A stretch of DNA of 17,812 nucleotides from Streptococcus parasanguinis. Lineage in GTDB: Bacteria; Bacillota; Bacilli; Lactobacillales; Streptococcaceae. This document shows, piece by piece, positions 1 to 5,939 of this stretch (positions are counted from its first letter, which is position 1; every line of letters begins with the position of its first letter). The translations under genes were made by a program, and so were the position numbers. The DNA lies in contig JAGZZN010000038.1 of assembly GCA_018377375.1 (NCBI GenBank), positions 1 to 17,812 on the forward strand, given 5' to 3'. The notes under the pieces are model-generated. The model worked only from the letters and a program-made list of their open reading frames with translations. It was not told the origin of the DNA and did no database searches.

Positions 1-5
1 ATTTC

Positions 6-95
6 GTCGTCCCACCTCCGCACAGTTGAGTAGGGCTGTAAAAGCTGATGAAATCAGCGTAGTAGAGCCCACTCAACCACTGCGTCTTGCTCGAC
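6..95. repeat. Long imperfect palindrome, probable dispersed intergenic repeat
   Basis: The segment folds as one long interrupted hairpin. GTCG (6-9) pairs with CGAC (92-95), CGCA (19-22) with TGCG (81-84), GTTGAG (25-30) with CTCAAC (72-77), and GGGCT (33-37) with AGCCC (66-70). At the tip GCTGAT (44-49) pairs with ATCAGC (53-58) around a GAA loop. No convincing ORF is present. The nested pairing in non-coding DNA suggests a small dispersed repeat of the kind common in oral streptococci. Copy number cannot be seen from one window, and the element may extend left of position 1. Confidence 0.55.
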
Positions 96-100
96 AATCT

Positions 101-150
101 AAAGACAATTGAGAGGCTAGGACTTTTGTCCCAGCCTCTCAATTGTCTTT
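101..150. terminator. Strong bidirectional terminator downstream of rsmG
   Basis: A 23-base arm (101-123) pairs with 128-150 around a TTTT loop. The only non-Watson-Crick position is an A/C mismatch on the plus strand, which becomes a G-U pair on the minus strand. The outer AAAGA/TCTTT ends give a U-rich tail in either direction. It lies 24 bases past the rsmG stop, so it probably ends rsmG transcription and could also stop a plus-strand transcript entering from the left. The core GAGGCTGGGAC is a motif I associate with terminator-like repeats in Mitis-group genomes; that association is from memory. Confidence 0.8.
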
Positions 151-174
151 ATCCGCTTGGCCCATTATATCTTA

Positions 175-888
175 CTACAATGGCCTCTTATTAGGCATAC
201 CCGCTTTTCTTGGGTATTTATTTGGGGTTTCTTTTTTCTTTTCGACAAGAGTGATATAGCGTGGATCGCCATTTGGCAATGCATACTGTAGATTGTCTTC
301 AACCTTACTAAATAGCAGGTTGAGGGCATTTTTGGCTTCTTCCAACTCTTCTGGAGCATTGCTGGCCTTGAGAGCAAGAAGACGTCCCCCTACTTTCAGG
401 TAAGGGATGGTCAGTTCAGAGAGGACTTGCATGCGGGCAACAGCGCGAGCAGTTACGATATCAAATTGGGCACGAAAGGCCTTATCTTGCGCAAAATCCT
501 CCGCACGTCCATGGTAGAAATGAACCCCGCTCAAACCCAACTCTTCAGCCAGCAAGTGGAGAAAATTGATTCGCTTATTGAGGGAATCAATGATGGTCAC
601 ATCCAGCTCAGGGAAAAGAATCTTCATAGGAAGGCTTGGAAAGCCGGCGCCAGCTCCAATATCCAAGAGACGGATGGGTTGGTTTTCGATCAAACCTTGT
701 AAAATGGGTGCGATAGAATCATAAAAATGCTTGAGATAGACTTCGTCTTTTTCGGTGATGGCAGTGAGATTAATCTTTTCATTCCATTCCACGAGGAGCT
801 CAAAATAGCGTTCGTATTGCTCTTTTTGACGATCAGTTAATGGAAAGCCGAGTTCGGCTAAACGGACATAAAATTCTTCTGGTTTCAT
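175..888 (-). CDS. rsmG: 16S rRNA (guanine527-N7)-methyltransferase RsmG (GidB)
   Basis: The 237-residue protein uses S-adenosylmethionine to methylate G527 of 16S rRNA in the 530 loop; loss of this enzyme in other bacteria gives low-level streptomycin resistance. Visible features are the N-terminal helical segment with the family signature EWNEKINLTAI (about 34-44), the SAM-binding glycine loop LLDIGAGAGFPSLP (74-87), the acidic strand end IIDS (99-102), and the ARAVA motif (147-151). Length is normal for the family. The start at 888 gives the usual N-terminus MKPEEFY. No Shine-Dalgarno sequence precedes it, and the -10 element sits so close that the mRNA may begin at or near the AUG. It is divergent from lemA, an arrangement I recall from other oral streptococci. 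Confidence 0.95.
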   Translation of the reverse strand: MKPEEFYVRLAELGFPLTDRQKEQYERYFELLVEWNEKINLTAITEKDEVYLKHFYDSIAPILQGLIENQPIRLLDIGAGAGFPSLPMKILFPELDVTIIDSLNKRINFLHLLAEELGLSGVHFYHGRAEDFAQDKAFRAQFDIVTARAVARMQVLSELTIPYLKVGGRLLALKASNAPEELEEAKNALNLLFSKVEDNLQYALPNGDPRYITLVEKKKETPNKYPRKAGMPNKRPL

Positions 889-894
889 GCTTTT

Positions 895-903
895 ATTTTA
901 CCA
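895..903 (-). promoter_or_regulatory. Extended -10 promoter of rsmG, probably giving a leaderless mRNA
   Basis: On the minus strand TGG-TAAAAT occupies 903-895, a perfect TG-N-TAnnAT extended -10. A start site 7 bases past its last base would fall at 888, which is the A of the rsmG AUG. No good -35 hexamer is visible, which is tolerated by extended -10 promoters. Confidence 0.55.
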
Positions 904-919
904 CAAAATAAGGGAAATT

Positions 920-928
920 TGATATACT
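920..928 (+). promoter_or_regulatory. Extended -10 promoter of lemA-htpX
   Basis: TGATATACT (TG at 920-921, TATACT at 923-928) is an extended -10 element 31 bases before the lemA start. The same nine bases occur before the yceD and flotillin genes in this window. The -35 region is weak. It is back-to-back with the rsmG promoter, with the two -10 elements about 20 bases apart. Confidence 0.65.
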
Positions 929-958
929 GGTAGAAAGAAATGAAAGGAATTCAATAAA

Positions 959-1519
959 ATGATTTGGATTATTCTTGGGATCATTGTGGTCCTTGTGTTG
1001 ATTGTAGTAGGAGTTTACAACGGTTTGGTGAAAAGCCGCATGCAAACTCGTGAAGCATGGAGTCAAATTGATGTGCAATTGAAACGTCGGAATGACTTGA
1101 TTCCAAACTTGATCGAAACCGTTAAAGGCTATGCCAAGTACGAAGGAGATACACTAGCAAAAGTGACTCAACTTCGCCAACAAGTGGCTCAAGCTACTTC
1201 ACCTGCAGAAGCGATGGCAGCCAGTGATGCTCTTTCCCGTCAAGTGGCAGGCATCTTTGCGGTTGCTGAAAACTATCCAGACTTGAAAGCTAACACCAAC
1301 TTCATGCAATTGCAAGAAGAATTGACCAATACAGAAAACAAAATTTCTTATGCTCGTCAATTGTACAATAGTGTCACAAGCAACTACAATGTCAAGTTGG
1401 AAACTTTCCCAACAAACGTGATTGCTGGTATGTTTGGCTTCAGACAAGCCGAATTCCTTCAAGTGCCTGAAGAAGAAAAAGCTGTACCAAAGGTGGATTT
1501 TAGCGGATTAGGAGACTAA
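959..1519 (+). CDS. lemA: LemA family membrane protein
   Basis: The 186-residue protein has one N-terminal membrane segment (about 2-19, IWIILGIIVVLVLIVVG) followed by a helical domain with the LemA signature REAWSQIDVQLKRRNDLIPNL (split: RxAWxxID near 32-39, RRNDLIPNL near 43-51) and VKGYAKYE (55-62). Most of the chain should lie outside the membrane as a helical bundle. The molecular role of LemA in streptococci is not established. The start has GAAAGGA at 942-948, about 10 bases upstream. The stop is one base before the htpX start, so the two genes are co-transcribed; lemA-htpX pairing is recurrent in Firmicutes and suggests a shared envelope function. Confidence 0.92.
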   Translation: MIWIILGIIVVLVLIVVGVYNGLVKSRMQTREAWSQIDVQLKRRNDLIPNLIETVKGYAKYEGDTLAKVTQLRQQVAQATSPAEAMAASDALSRQVAGIFAVAENYPDLKANTNFMQLQEELTNTENKISYARQLYNSVTSNYNVKLETFPTNVIAGMFGFRQAEFLQVPEEEKAVPKVDFSGLGD

Positions 1520-1520
1520 T

Positions 1521-2417
1521 ATGCTCTTTGACCAAATTGCAAGCAATAAAAGGAGAACCTGGATTCTCCTTATTGCTTTTTTCATACTCTTGGCCCTCAT
1601 CGGAGCAGCCGTTGGCTACCTCTGGTTAGGCTCCTCCCTTGGTGGCGTCATCCTAGCTTTGATTATTGGTGGGATTTATGCCTTTAGCATGATTTTCCAA
1701 TCCACCGAGGTCGTCATGCGGATGAACGGAGCGCGTGAGGTGACCGAAGAGCAAGCCCCTCAGCTCTACCATATTGTCCAAGATATGGCTATGGTAGCTC
1801 AGATTCCCATGCCTCGGGTTTATATTGTGGATGATCCGTCCATGAATGCATTTGCGACAGGGTCTAATCCTCAAAATGCTGCTGTTGCAGCAACGACAGG
1901 TCTTCTGGCTGTGATGAACCGTGAGGAATTGGAGGGAGTCATCGGACACGAAGTCAGCCATATTCGCAATTACGATATCCGCATCTCTACGATTGCAGTG
2001 GCCCTTGCCAGTGCCATCACCATGCTTTCTAGCATTGGTGGCCGGATGATGTGGTGGGGCGGTGGTCGTAGCCGGGACGATGATCGAGAAGGTAGCGGTG
2101 GTTTGGAGATTGTTATGTTGATCCTTTCCTTGCTTGCCATCGTTTTAGCGCCATTAGCAGCGACCTTGGTCCAGTTAGCCATCTCTCGTCAACGGGAGTT
2201 CCTAGCAGACGCTTCAAGTGTTGAATTGACGCGGAATCCTCAAGGGATGATCAATGCTTTGTTAAAACTAGACAATAGCGAACCAATGCAACGACATGTC
2301 GATGATGCGAGCAGTGCTCTTTTTATCAACGATCCTAAAAAAGAATCCGGCTTTCAAAAGCTCTTTTATACCCACCCACCCATTGCTGAGCGGGTTGAAA
2401 GATTAAGAAATATGTAA
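1521..2417 (+). CDS. htpX: HtpX-like membrane zinc metalloprotease (M48 family)
   Basis: The 298-residue integral membrane protease belongs to peptidase family M48, thought to degrade misfolded membrane proteins. The zinc motif HEVSH lies at 143-147 (His143, Glu144, His147), and a third ligand is expected at Glu226 in REFLADASS. Membrane segments are visible at about 14-36, 40-59, 155-172 and 196-222, the last two flanking a glycine/aspartate-rich loop (178-194). The C-terminal THPPIAERVERL is typical of the family. AGGAG at 1510-1514 lies inside the end of lemA, six bases before the ATG, consistent with translational coupling. In S. gordonii htpX has been linked to surface properties and chain length; that is literature memory, not sequence evidence. 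Confidence 0.95.
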   Translation: MLFDQIASNKRRTWILLIAFFILLALIGAAVGYLWLGSSLGGVILALIIGGIYAFSMIFQSTEVVMRMNGAREVTEEQAPQLYHIVQDMAMVAQIPMPRVYIVDDPSMNAFATGSNPQNAAVAATTGLLAVMNREELEGVIGHEVSHIRNYDIRISTIAVALASAITMLSSIGGRMMWWGGGRSRDDDREGSGGLEIVMLILSLLAIVLAPLAATLVQLAISRQREFLADASSVELTRNPQGMINALLKLDNSEPMQRHVDDASSALFINDPKKESGFQKLFYTHPPIAERVERLRNM

Positions 2418-2420
2418 AAA

Positions 2421-2440
2421 AATCCATCAAACAGTGGATT
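2421..2440 (+). terminator. Weak terminator-like hairpin after htpX
   Basis: AATCCATC / AGTGGATT forms a stem around AAAC-type loop bases three bases after the htpX stop. One inner pair is lost and there is no U-tract after it (CAGATTGAAG follows). It matches the functional-looking hairpin at 2694-2713 in 17 of 20 positions, so it may be a decayed sibling of that terminator. Confidence 0.4.
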
Positions 2441-2455
2441 CAGATTGAAGACACC

Positions 2456-2611
2456 ATCATCTTAGAACCTTTCCTTGGGTGAGTACGGACGTCAGCGAAC
2501 TTCTATGAAGTTCCATGACTTAGTTTTGGATCTAAGGTTCCAAAACTCCCGAGTGCTAGAAACAACTTGTTTCTAGTACTTTTCTCACGGCGGAAAGTTT
2601 CAGTAGATGAT
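2456..2611. repeat. Four-stem palindromic intergenic element (cloverleaf-like)
   Basis: A 156-base non-coding element is closed by matching ends: ATCATCT (2456-2462) with AGATGAT (2605-2611), CTTTCC (2469-2474) with GGAAAG (2592-2597), and GTGAG (2479-2483) with CTCAC (2584-2588). Inside are three stem-loops. 2491-2519 has GTCA/TGAC and GAACTTC-TAT-GAAGTTC. 2522-2547 has a perfect 9-base stem around an 8-base loop. 2552-2580 has a 12-base stem with one G-U pair and loop AACTT. No ORF fits. Such order suggests either a dispersed miniature repeat or a structured RNA; the window alone cannot decide. Confidence 0.6.
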
Positions 2612-2693
2612 TGAATAACTCTAAAGAATAAAAAGTATTTATCTTTATAGAAGTTAATAGAATTGTATAAAAGATAACTTTGTCTTTAAGCTC

Positions 2694-2717
2694 AATCCAC
2701 CAAACGGTGGGTTTTTT
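2694..2717 (+). terminator. Rho-independent terminator in the htpX/MFS convergent gap
   Basis: AATCCACC (2694-2701) pairs with GGTGGGTT (2706-2713) around AAAC, with one G-U pair, and runs into six T residues (2712-2717). It is oriented to stop plus-strand transcripts from lemA-htpX. Its T-tract overlaps the stop codon of the convergent MFS gene. The minus-strand reading lacks a U-tail. Confidence 0.75.
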
Positions 2718-3933
2718 ATTTGGTAGTTAAGAGGAGGGTAGTGAAACCAAGGATGGCAAAGATCCCCCACGCTAGGGAAAGGCTCCAGATAGCTAGACTA
2801 GAAAAGAGAGCTGTCCCAAGTGGCATGGCAAAGCTGACCATCAGTCCCAAAAAGCTAGAGGTAGAAGCTAATTTTTCAGCGGGTAATTTGCTCATTAAAA
2901 GGCTGGAAACTTTTGGGTTGATTTTTGCTACAAGATAACCAAGGAAAGTGATGAGTAGAAGGGAAAGGAAATCCCAGTGCACCAGAATATTTGTGAGCCC
3001 AAGCATAGTCAGCCCACCTGTGATCCAAAGGAGGATATGGTGGAGCGATTGCTTGGAAAAATAGTCATGGGGTGTCAGGCTAGCCCAGACCATGCTTAAA
3101 ATAGTCACTGCCTCTAAGATCAAGAGGGATTGGCTAAAGCTCAACTGAAAGAAGGGGGAGTGAAGCAGTTGTAAATTGTAGATACCTGAGATGGATCCCC
3201 CAAGGGCATTGATGAGAACCAATGAGAAGAGCAACTTGCCAAAGTGGTGAACCTCCTCATCTGAAAAAATACTTTTGGCGTTCTGGTACATCTCTTGGCA
3301 TTCGTGTACCAAAGAATTCTTACTTGTGGGCTCAATGACGGGAGCATGTGTCAGCTGCTTTTTTCTCATCAGGAGACAGGTAGAAGACAGGAGAAAAGTC
3401 AATGCATTGATCGAAGCGACCAGGGCAAAATTTTGATGGCTGATGGCTAGCAACCAAACTCCTAGAGCTTGTCCAGAAATCGAACAGACCATACTAAGTA
3501 GTTGGTTGAAGGAATAGGCTTCCATCAAATCCTCGTCGGGGATGTTCTTTTTCATGATGGGGAGTTGCAAGCCTCCGCGATAATCGCTCAAACAATCTGA
3601 AACAATGTTTAAAAAGCAAACAATCGAAAAGGCTAGGTAACCTGGAATCTTGGTCATGAGAGCAATAAGGATGAAGAGGATGGCTTGAAGATAGCCAATG
3701 CGGATCAACCAGTTAGTTTTTTTCTTCGTGCGGTCAGCCTTCATACCAACAAAAATGGTAAAGAGGCTAGGAATAAATACAATGAGATTAGCAATTCCAA
3801 CTGCTAGGCTCGGCTGTGGCATGCTGGCAGCAAAGACCACAAAGACCAGATTGTAGATGGCGGCACCAAGGGTATTCAAAAAGCGAGAAAGACTAAGTAA
3901 GGCAAAAATTTTATTTCGAGCTAAGAGTTTCAT
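2716..3933 (-). CDS. MFS transporter, probable exporter
   Basis: The 405-residue protein is hydrophobic throughout, with about twelve membrane segments, and fits a major facilitator superfamily drug/metabolite exporter. Between segments 2 and 3 it has the loop GMKADRTKKK (63-72), matching the MFS motif A pattern GxxxDRxxRK. A hydrophilic linker near the middle (about 195-225) separates the two six-helix halves. The closest general resemblance is to macrolide-efflux-like MFS proteins, but the substrate cannot be read from sequence. The start at 3933 has GGAGGAAGG just upstream on the minus strand. It overlaps the stop of the small gene upstream by four bases (ATGA), so the two are translationally coupled, and the pair sits downstream of an Rgg-type regulator. 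Confidence 0.85.
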   Translation of the reverse strand: MKLLARNKIFALLSLSRFLNTLGAAIYNLVFVVFAASMPQPSLAVGIANLIVFIPSLFTIFVGMKADRTKKKTNWLIRIGYLQAILFILIALMTKIPGYLAFSIVCFLNIVSDCLSDYRGGLQLPIMKKNIPDEDLMEAYSFNQLLSMVCSISGQALGVWLLAISHQNFALVASINALTFLLSSTCLLMRKKQLTHAPVIEPTSKNSLVHECQEMYQNAKSIFSDEEVHHFGKLLFSLVLINALGGSISGIYNLQLLHSPFFQLSFSQSLLILEAVTILSMVWASLTPHDYFSKQSLHHILLWITGGLTMLGLTNILVHWDFLSLLLITFLGYLVAKINPKVSSLLMSKLPAEKLASTSSFLGLMVSFAMPLGTALFSSLAIWSLSLAWGIFAILGFTTLLLTTK

Positions 3934-4106
3934 AAGCCTTCCTCCTTCGCGTGATCAGTTGCTAGGACTTGTTTGATAGATCGAACGATCTGTTTAAAGA
4001 GGTCTAATTTCTCATCATCAGAGAGAAGAAGTTCCTGATCCTTCAGATAGACGCTGGTATGTGAGAGAAGAAAGCGGAGGAAGTGGCTTTTTAGTTTGGT
4101 TATCAT
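3930..4106 (-). CDS. Small protein of 58 residues, coupled to the MFS gene
   Basis: Reading the minus strand from ATG at 4106 gives MITKLKSHFLRFLLSHTSVY continuing to ...HAKEEGL and TGA at 3932-3930. I do not recognise the family. The first half is basic with alternating hydrophobic residues (net positive, amphipathic-helix-like). The second half is acidic (LSDDEKLDLFKQI at 28-40) and ends charged. There is no clear membrane segment or signal peptide. Support for it being real: GAAGG at 4119-4115, eight bases before the ATG; its stop overlaps the MFS start as ATGA; and the strand, spacing and codon texture match its neighbours. It could be a transporter accessory or a small regulator. It is short enough to be missed by ORF length cut-offs. 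Confidence 0.7.
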   Translation of the reverse strand: MITKLKSHFLRFLLSHTSVYLKDQELLLSDDEKLDLFKQIVRSIKQVLATDHAKEEGL

Positions 4107-4187
4107 GGGAAGAACCTTCTTTCTTTGCTTGATAGTCCTATTGTAAACCTAAAAAACAAGAAAAAATAAATGTTGCATATTTTCAAC

Positions 4188-4219
4188 AAAAACTCACAGA
4201 ACAGATCTGTGAGTTTTTT
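4188..4219. terminator. Bidirectional terminator at the end of rgg
   Basis: AAAAACTCACAGA (4188-4200) pairs perfectly with TCTGTGAGTTTTT (4206-4218) around ACAGA. T-rich tails result in both directions. It overlaps the rgg stop codon (4218-4220). It should separate rgg transcription from the small-ORF/MFS transcript, implying that those two genes have their own promoter in 4107-4187. Confidence 0.8.
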
Positions 4220-5078
4220 AGGTTTCTTTGATGAGTTCCTGCATGCCCTGTCTGTAGTAGCTGGCACTGTCCTTACAATCCAGAATAGAGAGAACCTGGA
4301 TGGCCTGCTCCATCTTTTCAAGACCAATTTCTTTCTCTCCCTTTCGATAGAGAAATTCTCCTTTGGCGTAGAGATAAACCGTCCGATGGTAGGCTTCATT
4401 TTCGGAGTAAAAGTGGTCCTTGATCAACTGATCAAAATAGGTTGCATCTTCAAATTCATTTGAACTAATGGCCAGAAAGAAGCCATTAAGAAAAATAGAG
4501 TTAAGGGCAGGACGAGAGGAATCTAGGAGAAGCTTGAAATCCTCCCTTTGGACCAACTCCTCTGTGTATTGTCGATAGAGGCGACTAGAGAAAAGTGGAG
4601 AGGTCAGAGAGAACAGGTTCAATTCAAAATTTCCCCAGATCATGACAGAGAAGAGATAATCATGGAGGAAATCCAGTTCTTCTTGGCTAGCGGTGAGCTC
4701 CACCTCAGGATAGAAGCCAAGCATTTGGGCCTTGAGAATAATGCTGGCTAAGAGGTCTTCTTTTTTGTGATGTTTCTGATAGGCTAGCTGGTAGTTTTGG
4801 TACAAGGCTTGATCGTGTTCCAAGCTCATGTTTTCATAGTGCTCTTTCAACAATTTGGGAATAAAAGAGTGCTGATCGATTCCAGCTAGATGGGAAAACT
4901 CACTGAGGCTCGTTTTGATCTGTTGAAGGGCCTGAAAAAAACGTTGCGTGGTCAGGTCATTTTCCCCTCTTTCAAATCGCGACAGCATAGAGCGCGAAAA
5001 TTCGCCACCCGTAGCCTCCTCTAAAGAAATGTGGCGACTTTCACGTATCTGCCGAAAAACTGCTCCGATTTCTTTCAT
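4218..5078 (-). CDS. Rgg/MutR/GadR-family transcriptional regulator
   Basis: The 286-residue protein has an N-terminal XRE-type helix-turn-helix (about 5-63; GAVFRQIRESRHISLEEATG, then SRSMLSRFERGEN) and a long helical C-terminal region typical of Rgg proteins. In that family the C-terminal repeats bind a short hydrophobic peptide (SHP-type) in quorum-sensing members. I chose the ATG at 5078 because GAGGAGA lies just upstream and the protein then begins MKEIGAVF as in relatives; an in-frame start at 5159 would add 27 unrelated residues. The gene is divergent from yceD. Downstream on the same strand are the small protein and MFS genes, the most likely regulatory targets. No convincing SHP gene is visible nearby, so this may be a stand-alone Rgg or may respond to a peptide encoded elsewhere. 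Confidence 0.88.
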   Translation of the reverse strand: MKEIGAVFRQIRESRHISLEEATGGEFSRSMLSRFERGENDLTTQRFFQALQQIKTSLSEFSHLAGIDQHSFIPKLLKEHYENMSLEHDQALYQNYQLAYQKHHKKEDLLASIILKAQMLGFYPEVELTASQEELDFLHDYLFSVMIWGNFELNLFSLTSPLFSSRLYRQYTEELVQREDFKLLLDSSRPALNSIFLNGFFLAISSNEFEDATYFDQLIKDHFYSENEAYHRTVYLYAKGEFLYRKGEKEIGLEKMEQAIQVLSILDCKDSASYYRQGMQELIKET

Positions 5079-5188
5079 GAATTCTCCTCTATCTAACAAT
5101 GCCCTAGAAAGTGAACCTCTTTTTTCCAAGAGATGGTGGGACCCTGTGTACAACACCAATTGGCCTAGTTTCTATATCTTTTTTCATG

Positions 5189-5194
5189 ATTATA
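5189..5194 (-). promoter_or_regulatory. Probable -10 element of the rgg promoter
   Basis: The minus strand carries a consensus TATAAT at 5194-5189, about 110 bases before the rgg ATG. No good -35 hexamer is visible at 17 bases, so the promoter may be weak or activator-dependent. The resulting leader would be about 100 bases. Confidence 0.4.
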
Positions 5195-5215
5195 ACAAAT
5201 TTTTGAGGAGACTTC

Positions 5216-5244
5216 TTGGTTGAGGGGCAGCTTCATGATATACT
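5216..5244 (+). promoter_or_regulatory. Promoter of yceD
   Basis: TTGGTT (5216-5221), a 17-base spacer and TATACT (5239-5244) with TG at 5236-5237 form a good extended -10 promoter 31 bases before the start codon. The -10 overlaps a small perfect dyad, ATACTA-G-TAGTAT (5240-5252), which could be an operator or chance. Confidence 0.7.
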
Positions 5245-5275
5245 AGTAGTATCTAGAAGATTTGAGGACAAAAGA

Positions 5276-5815
5276 ATGAACTTATTTACACAAGAAATCC
5301 GTAAAAATCCTGAAGGACTAGCTTTTGATCAAGAGTTGGATTTGTTAAAGGATCTGCAAAAGCGTAATTCAGAAATTCTTGATTTAAAGAATGTGACAGC
5401 GACAGGACGAGTAGCCTATGATACAGGCCTCTATGTCTTGGATTACCAGTTGACCTACACCATCGTTTTGGCATCTAGCCGAAGCATGGAGCCTGTTGAG
5501 CTTCAAGAGAACTATCCTGTAACAGAGGTGTTTGCGGAGGATGTACAGTCTGACGCAGATATCGAGGCCCTAGAGGAAGACTTGATCCTTCCAATCGAAG
5601 GTGGGAAGATTGACCTGAGTGAGAGTGTAGCAGATAATATTCTGCTCAATATTCCTCTCAAGGTTCTCACTCCAGAAGAAGAGGCTGGACAAGGTTTTAT
5701 CGAAGGCAATGATTGGAAAATCCTGTCCGAAGAAGAATACCAAGCCGCTCAAGCGATCAAGAAAGAAGAAAACAGTCCTTTCGCTGGTCTAAATGGCTTG
5801 TTTGATGAAGAATAA
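5276..5815 (+). CDS. YceD/DUF177 family protein
   Basis: The 179-residue acidic, soluble protein fits the YceD (DUF177) family, which has been linked in bacteria and plants to 23S rRNA accumulation or processing. Visible family features are the mid-region beta-rich stretch GRVAYDTGLYVLDYQLTYTI (43-62), the acidic DLILPIEGGKIDL segment followed by DNILLNIPLKVL, and an acidic C-terminal tail ending LFDEE. The cysteines found in some relatives are absent; the protein has no cysteine. I chose the ATG at 5276 because GAGGA lies at 5264-5268 and the family N-terminus begins there; an upstream in-frame ATG at 5216 overlaps the promoter. In many bacteria this gene precedes rpmF; here a flotillin gene follows instead. 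Confidence 0.82.
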   Translation: MNLFTQEIRKNPEGLAFDQELDLLKDLQKRNSEILDLKNVTATGRVAYDTGLYVLDYQLTYTIVLASSRSMEPVELQENYPVTEVFAEDVQSDADIEALEEDLILPIEGGKIDLSESVADNILLNIPLKVLTPEEEAGQGFIEGNDWKILSEEEYQAAQAIKKEENSPFAGLNGLFDEE

Positions 5816-5852
5816 GCTAGAGATTGCATTTGATAAATTTAGACATAAATAC

Positions 5853-5883
5853 AGGTCTTTTCTTTGAGGAAAGGCCTTCTTTT
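5853..5883 (+). terminator. Terminator after yceD
   Basis: AGGTCTTTTC (5853-5862) pairs with GGAAAGGCCT (5868-5877), including G-U pairs, around TTTGA, and is followed by TCTTTT. The -35 element of the flotillin promoter lies in its loop and right arm, so the two signals are interleaved. Confidence 0.65.
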
Positions 5884-5891
5884 GATATACT
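5864..5891 (+). promoter_or_regulatory. Promoter of the flotillin gene
   Basis: TTGAGG (5864-5869), a 16-base spacer and TATACT (5886-5891) preceded by TG at 5883-5884. The extended -10 is identical to that of lemA and yceD. The leader (about 5898-5939) contains a small hairpin, AGAGG-GGAGA-CCTCT near 5908-5922, just before the ribosome binding site. Confidence 0.7.
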
Positions 5892-5939
5892 AGGATTAAT
5901 AAACAACAGAGGGGAGACCTCTAAAAAAGGAGAAAAAGT

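Noticed and set aside
4143..4173. Minus-strand nonapeptide MQHLFFLVF downstream of rgg as a signalling peptide
   Set aside because: It is hydrophobic, but much shorter than SHP precursors, lacks a Shine-Dalgarno sequence and sits in A/T-rich spacer where such ORFs arise by chance.
4170..4463. Plus-strand 97-residue ORF opposite the end of rgg
   Set aside because: It overlaps the terminator and the rgg C-terminus, lacks a ribosome binding site, and rgg has clear homology on the other strand.
5104..5187. Minus-strand 27-residue ORF (MKKDIETRP...) between rgg and yceD as an SHP-like peptide
   Set aside because: Its ATG lies upstream of the start site expected from the TATAAT at 5194-5189, it has no ribosome binding site, and the peptide is charged rather than hydrophobic.
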